Assembly: GCA_035620975.1 (NCBI GenBank)
Contig: DASPFV010000163.1
Location: 1 to 11,245 of the forward strand
Source of the DNA: DASPFV01 sp035620975
GTDB lineage: Bacteria > Acidobacteriota > Vicinamibacteria > Vicinamibacterales > 2-12-FULL-66-21
Direction of reading: 5' to 3'
Length of the DNA stretch: 11,245 nt
The position numbers and the translations under genes are program-made. The notes under the pieces are model-generated. The model was not told the origin of the DNA, did not search any database, and was given only the letters and a program-made list of their open reading frames with translations. Shown piece after piece: positions 6,803-11,245 of this stretch. How positions within the stretch are numbered: the first letter of the stretch is position 1; every line of letters starts with the position of its first letter.

Positions 6803-6808
6803 GACTCC

Positions 6809-9298
6809 ATGTCGTCCGGCACGAGCGTAGGGGCTCCCAGCCTCGCGCGGGCACTCGGCGTCTTCGTGACCGAGCGGTTCCCCCTGGTGCTCGAGCCCGT
6901 GATGGAGGCGTTCGAGGCGTCCTCGCGGAGTGCGGGAACAGGACCCGCCCTCGAGCGTGAGGACGCCATCGAGGCGCTTCGCCCGCTGCTGCGCGAGGCA
7001 CTGCGCACCCTGCTGCTCTCACGTGTCCCGCGCGATCTCGGCGAGACCACGCCGGGCGTGGCCGCGGCCGCGCGATTCGAGCACGCCGTGTCCGAGATCG
7101 TCGAGTCCTGCGACGGCCTCCTGCGCCGGCGCGCGCTGCGCGCGTCGCTCACGGCCGACGAGCGGCGCGAGATCCTCCGCGGCATGGTCCTGACGCGCGC
7201 CACCGACAACCGCCTGAAGCAGTTCTTCACGAGCGGCGAGGTGCGGTACGGTGATGCCGCCTTCCAGGGGAAAGGCTTTCGATCGCTCGGCCAGGAAGCG
7301 ATCTACGCAGCGGGCATCCGGTTGCGCCGCGGCGATCGGTACCGCGATGCGGCGGGCTGGCACGGAGACGTCCTCGCGCCCCTCATTCGCGATCTCGGCC
7401 TCACCCTGGCCATGCGGCCGGAGCCCGAGATGGTCCGGAGCGTGCTTTCCGCCCAGATGGGCAAAGCCGGGGCGCCGATGGACGGCAAGGACCTCCACGT
7501 CGGGGACATGAGCTACGGGATCCTGCCCGCCGCGGCGCCGCTGACCATCGGGACCCTGACGATGGCCGGGATGGCGATGGGGTTCGCACGGGAGGGCAGC
7601 GGCCGGGTTGCGATCTCGCTGATCGGCGAAGGCGGATGCTCGCTCGGCGAGTGGCACGAAGCCATCAATCTCTGCGCCGTGCGGAGGCTTCCGGCCGTCT
7701 TCTGCGTGCAGAACAACCAGACGGCCCTCTCCACGCCCGTGCGCGACCAGTCTGCCGTTCGGGTGTTCGCCGACAAGGCCACCGGCTACGGCATCCCCGG
7801 CATCACGATCGACGGGACTGATCCCGACGACGTGGCAGCCGCCTTTGCATGGGCCGTGGAGCGGGCGCGTCAGGGCCTCGGACCGACCCTCGTGGAGCTG
7901 ATCAGCATGCGGATGTGCGGGCACGCCCACCATGACGACATGCTGTATCTGGGCAAGGATCCGCCGCTGTCCTGGGACTACCCGCCCGTGCCGGATCAGG
8001 GCTACGCGGACAAGGAGCTGTACGCCTTCTGGGCGCGGCGAGACCCGATCCCGTCGTACGCGGCGAGGCTCCGCGAGGAAGGCCTGATTGGCGGCGAACA
8101 CCTGGAGCGCCTGAAGCAGGAGGCGGTGGCCCTCGTGGAGGAAGAGGCGCGAGCGGTCGTGGCGGCGCCGTGGCCGGAAGCCGAAATAGCCGGGCGCGGC
8201 GTGTTCGCGGAGCCCTCGGTCCGCCGGCGGGTCGAGGTGCTCGAGCCCCAGGTCCGATCGGCGGTGGACTTCTCGCCGGCCCTGCCGCGGCTGGACGCCG
8301 GACCGGGGGTCGATCGGAAGGGCAGCACGTTCCTCGACGGCGTGATGCTGGGCGTGCGCGATGCGCTGGTCTCGGATCCACGCGTGTTCGTGTACGGCGA
8401 GGACGTGGGCGGCGTCTACGGGAACGCGTTCCTGCTGCTCAGGCCTCTGCTCGAGGAGTTCGGCGATCGCATCCTCAACTCGCCGCTCGCCGAGGGCGCC
8501 GTGCTCGGCGTCTGCGTCGGGGCGGCGCTGGCCGGTCAGCGCCCGATCGGCGAGATGCAGTTCAACGATTTCGTCGCGACGGGCTTCAACCAGCTCGTCA
8601 ACAACGCCGCGAAAATCCGCTACCGGTGGGGGGGATCCGTCCCGATGGTCGTCCGGATGCCGTGGGGCGGGCTCCGGCACGCCGGGCCGTATCACAGCCA
8701 GAACACCGAGCCCTGGTTCTATCGCACGCCGGGGCTCAAGATCATCGTGCCGTCCACGCCGTACGACGCCCGTGCGCTGATGGCGAGCGCGGTCGCGGAT
8801 CCGGATCCGGTGCTCTATTACGAGCACATCGCCCTCTACCGCGATCCGCGAATCAGGCAGCACCTGGCGTCCGAGCCGCCGCCGCCCGTGCCGCTCGGCC
8901 AGGCAGCGCTGCGGCGCGCCGGCGGCGATCTCGCCCTGATCTCGTATGGCGCGTATGTGCACGTCGCCCTGCGGGTGGCCGACCGACTGGCGGCCGACGG
9001 CATCCAGGCGTCGGTGCTCGATCTGCGGTCGCTCGCGCCGCTCGACCGGGACGCCGTCCTCAGGGTGGCCCGCTACTGCAGCCGCGTGCTGATCGTTCAC
9101 GAGGATGCCCGCACGGGCGGGATCGGCGAGAGCCTCGCGGCCATCATCCAGGAAGAGGCGTTCGAGTCGCTGGATGCGCCGATCCGGATCGTGGGGGCGC
9201 TCGATACGCCGGTGCCGTACTCACCGCCGCTCGAGGCCTTCTACCTCGCAGGCGGGGAGGAGATCGAGCGGGCGGCGAGGCTGCTCGTAGGCTACTGA
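6809..9298 (+). CDS. Thiamine-diphosphate-dependent 2-oxoacid dehydrogenase E1, alpha and beta fused, with extra N-terminal region
   Basis: The 829-residue chain joins E1 alpha (about 115-450) and E1 beta (about 503-829), which in the branched-chain 2-oxoacid and pyruvate complexes are often separate proteins. E1 decarboxylates a 2-oxoacid on thiamine diphosphate and transfers the acyl group to lipoyl-E2. Alpha motifs: FRSLGQEA (157-164), the cofactor motif GEGGCSLGEWHEAINL (273-288) ending in NN (302-303), and the loop GHAHHDD (371-377). Beta motifs: YGEDVGGVYG (529-538), NSPLAEGAVLG with probable catalytic Glu562, QFNDF (584-588), and GPYHSQNTEPWF (626-637) with conserved His629. Residues 1-114 are a mainly helical extension with no family I recognise. 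The wording of the motifs resembles branched-chain type E1 more than pyruvate type, but the substrate is not proven. No E2 or E3 gene is in the window. ATG 6809 follows a TACGAT box by 6 nt. Confidence 0.94.
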   Translation: MSSGTSVGAPSLARALGVFVTERFPLVLEPVMEAFEASSRSAGTGPALEREDAIEALRPLLREALRTLLLSRVPRDLGETTPGVAAAARFEHAVSEIVESCDGLLRRRALRASLTADERREILRGMVLTRATDNRLKQFFTSGEVRYGDAAFQGKGFRSLGQEAIYAAGIRLRRGDRYRDAAGWHGDVLAPLIRDLGLTLAMRPEPEMVRSVLSAQMGKAGAPMDGKDLHVGDMSYGILPAAAPLTIGTLTMAGMAMGFAREGSGRVAISLIGEGGCSLGEWHEAINLCAVRRLPAVFCVQNNQTALSTPVRDQSAVRVFADKATGYGIPGITIDGTDPDDVAAAFAWAVERARQGLGPTLVELISMRMCGHAHHDDMLYLGKDPPLSWDYPPVPDQGYADKELYAFWARRDPIPSYAARLREEGLIGGEHLERLKQEAVALVEEEARAVVAAPWPEAEIAGRGVFAEPSVRRRVEVLEPQVRSAVDFSPALPRLDAGPGVDRKGSTFLDGVMLGVRDALVSDPRVFVYGEDVGGVYGNAFLLLRPLLEEFGDRILNSPLAEGAVLGVCVGAALAGQRPIGEMQFNDFVATGFNQLVNNAAKIRYRWGGSVPMVVRMPWGGLRHAGPYHSQNTEPWFYRTPGLKIIVPSTPYDARALMASAVADPDPVLYYEHIALYRDPRIRQHLASEPPPPVPLGQAALRRAGGDLALISYGAYVHVALRVADRLAADGIQASVLDLRSLAPLDRDAVLRVARYCSRVLIVHEDARTGGIGESLAAIIQEEAFESLDAPIRIVGALDTPVPYSPPLEAFYLAGGEEIERAARLLVGY

Positions 9299-9300
9299 CG

Positions 9301-9363
9301 GGTTCAGGGTTCCAGATTCAAGGTTCAGGGTTCCAGGTTCAAGGTACAAGGTTCCAGGTTCAT
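9301..9363. repeat. Tandem heptad repeat, nine units of GGTTCNN
   Basis: Nine consecutive 7-bp units run without any spacing error: GGTTCAG, GGTTCCA, GATTCAA, GGTTCAG, GGTTCCA, GGTTCAA, GGTACAA, GGTTCCA, GGTTCAT. A second level of order is visible: units group in threes, giving three 21-bp copies. The first two copies differ at one base, and the third differs from the second at three. The array begins 2 bp after the E1 stop codon and ends 26 bp before the glycosyltransferase start, so it fills most of that gap. Translations across it in either strand are low-complexity and are not counted as genes. Confidence 0.93.
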
Positions 9364-9389
9364 CCGCGCTTGCGCTGGTCCCGCGCTTC

Positions 9390-10562
9390 GTGAAGGCACA
9401 CCAGGCCCTCGTCCCGTCCGCGCTCCGGATTGCCGTCGTGCTGCACACTCCCCGCGACGCGCACTCCTCCGTGTTCCTGACCAGCCGGGCGCTCGCTGGC
9501 GCGCTCGCTGCGGCGGGGCACGGCACCACGATCGTGACGCCGGACGATTTTTCGCGCCGCTGTCTCGGGCGGTGGACCCCCCTCGTGTACCCGCTCGCGG
9601 TCGCCCGGTGGATCCGCCGCCATCGCGCAGCGCTCGATCTGGTCGTGTTCCACAGCTATGCCGGCTGGTGGGCCTCGGCCTCGGGCGCGCTCGCGGGCCT
9701 GCCTCACGTCGTCGCGTTCCACGGGCTCGAGCCCCTCTATCACCGGGAGCTGCAGGAGGAGTCGCGGCGGGCCGGTGGGCTGAGCTGGCGGTACCGGCTG
9801 CTTCAGGAGCGCTTCATGCCGATGGCGCTGTCGATCGCCTGCCGACGCGCCGCTCTCGTCACCTGCCTCAACTCGGGCGAGCGGGAGGCGGTCGCCGCAC
9901 GGAAGTGGGCACCGCCCGGCCGCGTGCGGGTGGTGCCCCATGGCGTGCCGGACGAGTTCACGGCCGGATCGCGTGAGGCGCGTCCGGTGCGATCGCTCCT
10001 CTTCGTCGGCCAGTGGCTGCCGATGAAAGGCGCCGCCTATCTGGCCGCCGCCTTCGGCGAGCTGGCGGGCCGGCATCGGGACCTGCGCCTCGTGTGCGCC
10101 GGCACGCTCGCCGGGGCCGAAGCGGTCAGGAGCGCGTTCGAGGCTCGGGTGCGCCCGCGCGTCGTCGTTCTGCCGCGCCTGGATCGCGACGCGCTGCTCC
10201 GATGTCACGCAGAGGCCGACGTGTTCGTCTTTCCCAGCCTCTATGAGGGTTTCGGGGTGGCGGTGCTCGAAGCGATGGCGAGCGGTCTACCCGTCGTGAG
10301 CACGCCGGTCGGCGTGGCGATCGACGCGCTCCGGCACGAGCGCAACGCCCTGATTGTCCCCAGGCGCGACGCCGGCGCGATCGTGAACGCTGTGGAGCGG
10401 CTGATCGCCGATGACGCTCTGTGCAGCCGCCTGGGCACGGCGGCGCGCACGACCGCACACGGGTACCGGGAAGCGGACCGGATGCGCGAGCTCGCCGACG
10501 CGCTGATCGGCGCGGCCGCCCGCGCAGCTGCCGCGCCGGATCGCGCGCCGGGGGCCGCGTGA
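9390..10562 (+). CDS. GT4-family glycosyltransferase (GT-B fold)
   Basis: A 390-residue retaining glycosyltransferase expected to transfer a sugar from a nucleotide donor onto a glycan or lipid acceptor at the cytoplasmic face. The N-terminal acceptor domain (about 11-190) starts with LRIAVVLHTPRD and includes VVFHSYAGWWAS (85-96) and VAFHGLEPLYHRE (108-120), then VVPHGVPDEF (181-190) at the domain junction. The donor domain begins with LLFVGQWLPMKG (203-214). The E-x7-E donor motif is EGFGVAVLE (286-294), preceded by ADVFVFPSLY and followed by AMASGLPVVSTPVG. No signal peptide or membrane segment is seen. The start is GTG 9390, and no ATG lies near the N-terminus in frame. The coding region follows the heptad repeat and overlaps the next gene by 4 nt (GTGA), so the two are probably translated together. 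Donor and acceptor cannot be inferred. Confidence 0.93.
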   Translation: MKAHQALVPSALRIAVVLHTPRDAHSSVFLTSRALAGALAAAGHGTTIVTPDDFSRRCLGRWTPLVYPLAVARWIRRHRAALDLVVFHSYAGWWASASGALAGLPHVVAFHGLEPLYHRELQEESRRAGGLSWRYRLLQERFMPMALSIACRRAALVTCLNSGEREAVAARKWAPPGRVRVVPHGVPDEFTAGSREARPVRSLLFVGQWLPMKGAAYLAAAFGELAGRHRDLRLVCAGTLAGAEAVRSAFEARVRPRVVVLPRLDRDALLRCHAEADVFVFPSLYEGFGVAVLEAMASGLPVVSTPVGVAIDALRHERNALIVPRRDAGAIVNAVERLIADDALCSRLGTAARTTAHGYREADRMRELADALIGAAARAAAAPDRAPGAA

Positions 10563-11197
10563 GCGGGTTGCGCGCCGCGTGGCGACGGGCGTCGATGACG
10601 AGGCCGCTGGTGGGCTTCACCCGATGGCGGGTCGAGCTCCAGTGGCGCATGGCGGGCGGGCAGGTGCCGCCTCCTCACGTCGTGAAGCAGCGGGCCGTCC
10701 TCCGCTACCAGAGGCGGTACGGCCTTCGAACGTTCGTCGAGACCGGCACGTTCACCGGCGAGATGGTTCACGCCGTCAGGCGCCGGTTCGATCGGATCGT
10801 GACGATCGAGCTCTCGTCCCACCTTCACTCCGCGGCGGCGGCGCGGTTCGCCCGCGAGCCGCACATCGCCGTCCTGCAGGGCGACAGCGGCGTGCTGCTG
10901 CCGAGGCTCCTCGAGGACCTGCGCGAGCCGGCGCTCTTCTGGCTCGACGGACACTTCATGGGCGGCGAGTCGGCCCGCGGGCAGATCGACACGCCCATCG
11001 CGGCCGAGATGACCGCCGTCCTCCGTCATGACGTCCGGGGCCACGTCGTCCTGGTCGACGATGCGCGACTGTTCGACGGGACGGACGGATACCCGACGTT
11101 GTCGGCGCTCCGCGCGCGGGTCCTGCAGGAGCGCCCCGATACGCGAATCGAGGTGGCCGACGACATCGTCCGCTGTGTTTTCGATGCGGTATCCTAA
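10559..11197 (+). CDS. Class I SAM-dependent methyltransferase, coupled to the glycosyltransferase
   Basis: A 212-residue protein with a Rossmann-type methyltransferase layout. Motif I is FVETGTFTGEMV (59-70). It is followed by IVTIELSSHLH (80-90) with the acidic end of strand 2, LQGDSGVLLP (106-115), LFWLDGHFMGG (126-136), and HVVLVDDARLF (162-172), whose DD (167-168) resembles the metal-binding acids of sugar O-methyltransferases such as the TylF/MycF group. The assignment to that group is inference. GTG 10559 overlaps the glycosyltransferase TGA as GTGA, a standard coupling arrangement. ATG 10595 (residue 13) is an alternative start. A longer open frame upstream to 10421 is only the shadow of the glycosyltransferase. 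With the preceding gene it suggests assembly and methylation of a glycan or glycolipid. Confidence 0.88.
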   Translation: MSGLRAAWRRASMTRPLVGFTRWRVELQWRMAGGQVPPPHVVKQRAVLRYQRRYGLRTFVETGTFTGEMVHAVRRRFDRIVTIELSSHLHSAAAARFAREPHIAVLQGDSGVLLPRLLEDLREPALFWLDGHFMGGESARGQIDTPIAAEMTAVLRHDVRGHVVLVDDARLFDGTDGYPTLSALRARVLQERPDTRIEVADDIVRCVFDAVS

Positions 11198-11206
11198 AGA
11201 GAAACC

Positions 11207-11233
11207 GGGGGGCTTCGCCCCGCCGGACCCCCC
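11207..11233 (+). terminator. GC-rich hairpin after the methyltransferase gene, possible terminator or REP-like element
   Basis: Ten bases past the TAA stop, GGGGC-TTC-GCCCC (11209-11221) forms a perfect 5-bp stem with a 3-nt loop. The G6 run at 11207-11212 can alternatively pair with the C6 run at 11228-11233. No T-tract follows. The core matches the hairpin at 1428-1440 at 12 of 13 positions, so it may be a member of a dispersed repeat family rather than a simple terminator. It runs close to the window edge, so its full extent is unknown. Confidence 0.45.
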
Positions 11234-11245
11234 ATCGCCGTCGCT

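Noticed and set aside
7019..9100. Minus-strand open frame of 693 codons opposite the E1 gene
   Set aside because: The plus strand encodes full E1 alpha and beta motifs. The antisense product is low-complexity in Arg, His and Gly and has no recognisable domain.
9301..9363. CRISPR array
   Set aside because: Units are 7 bp with no spacers and there are no cas genes, so it is a simple tandem repeat.
10421..10558. Upstream extension of the methyltransferase frame
   Set aside because: It is Arg/Gly-rich out-of-frame sequence within the glycosyltransferase. The GTGA overlap at 10559 explains the start.
1..11245. Insertion sequence, prophage, tRNA or rRNA gene
   Set aside because: No transposase or integrase motif, paired terminal repeats with target duplication, cloverleaf or rRNA-like sequence was seen in any part of the window.

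Overview
The window is a G+C-rich bacterial chromosome segment with eight complete protein-coding genes and one gene cut by the left edge. The best taxonomic clue is the 839-residue orphan MacB/FtsX-type permease. Its length, duplicated permease architecture and conserved C-terminus match the ADOP family (acidobacterial duplicated orphan permease). With the high G+C, the fused alpha/beta E1 dehydrogenase and the degenerate heptameric intergenic repeats, this suggests an Acidobacteriota genome, possibly a Vicinamibacteria-like lineage. That placement is an inference, because there is no rRNA or tRNA here to confirm it.

Layout, left to right. (1) Minus strand, 1-1408: an exported sulfatase whose C-terminal end lies outside the window. 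(2) A gap of about 117 bp holding three perfect GC hairpins and a -10-like box for the sulfatase. (3) Minus strand, 1526-4045: the ADOP permease. (4) A 248-bp intergenic region, largely a degenerate heptad repeat (CAATCNN on the minus strand). (5) Plus strand, 4294-6254: a tight three-gene cluster of a six-helix membrane protein of unknown function, an isoprenylcysteine-methyltransferase-like membrane protein, and a YdcF/DUF218 protein. (6) Minus strand, 6258-6719: a zinc-ribbon thioredoxin (TrxC type), convergent with YdcF with only 3 bp between the stops. (7) An 89-bp divergent promoter region in which both genes have a TACGAT box exactly 6 nt before the ATG, predicting leaderless mRNAs. (8) Plus strand, 6809-9298: an E1 2-oxoacid dehydrogenase with alpha and beta fused in one chain and an extra N-terminal helical region. 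(9) A nine-unit perfect-period heptad repeat (GGTTCNN). (10) Plus strand, 9390-11197: a GT4 glycosyltransferase overlapping by 4 nt with a class I SAM methyltransferase, ending in a GC hairpin at the right edge.

Functionally this looks like ordinary housekeeping and accessory metabolism rather than one dedicated system: sulfate-ester hydrolysis, an orphan permease, envelope or membrane modification, redox, 2-oxoacid oxidation, and glycan assembly with decoration. No defence system, phage, transposase, CRISPR array or RNA gene was found. The features most worth a second look are non-coding: two heptad repeat families that may share a template, the symmetric leaderless divergent promoter, and the hairpin cluster with a related copy at the right edge. 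Among the proteins, the N-terminal extension of the E1 fusion and the unknown membrane protein beside two putative SAM-related proteins stand out.
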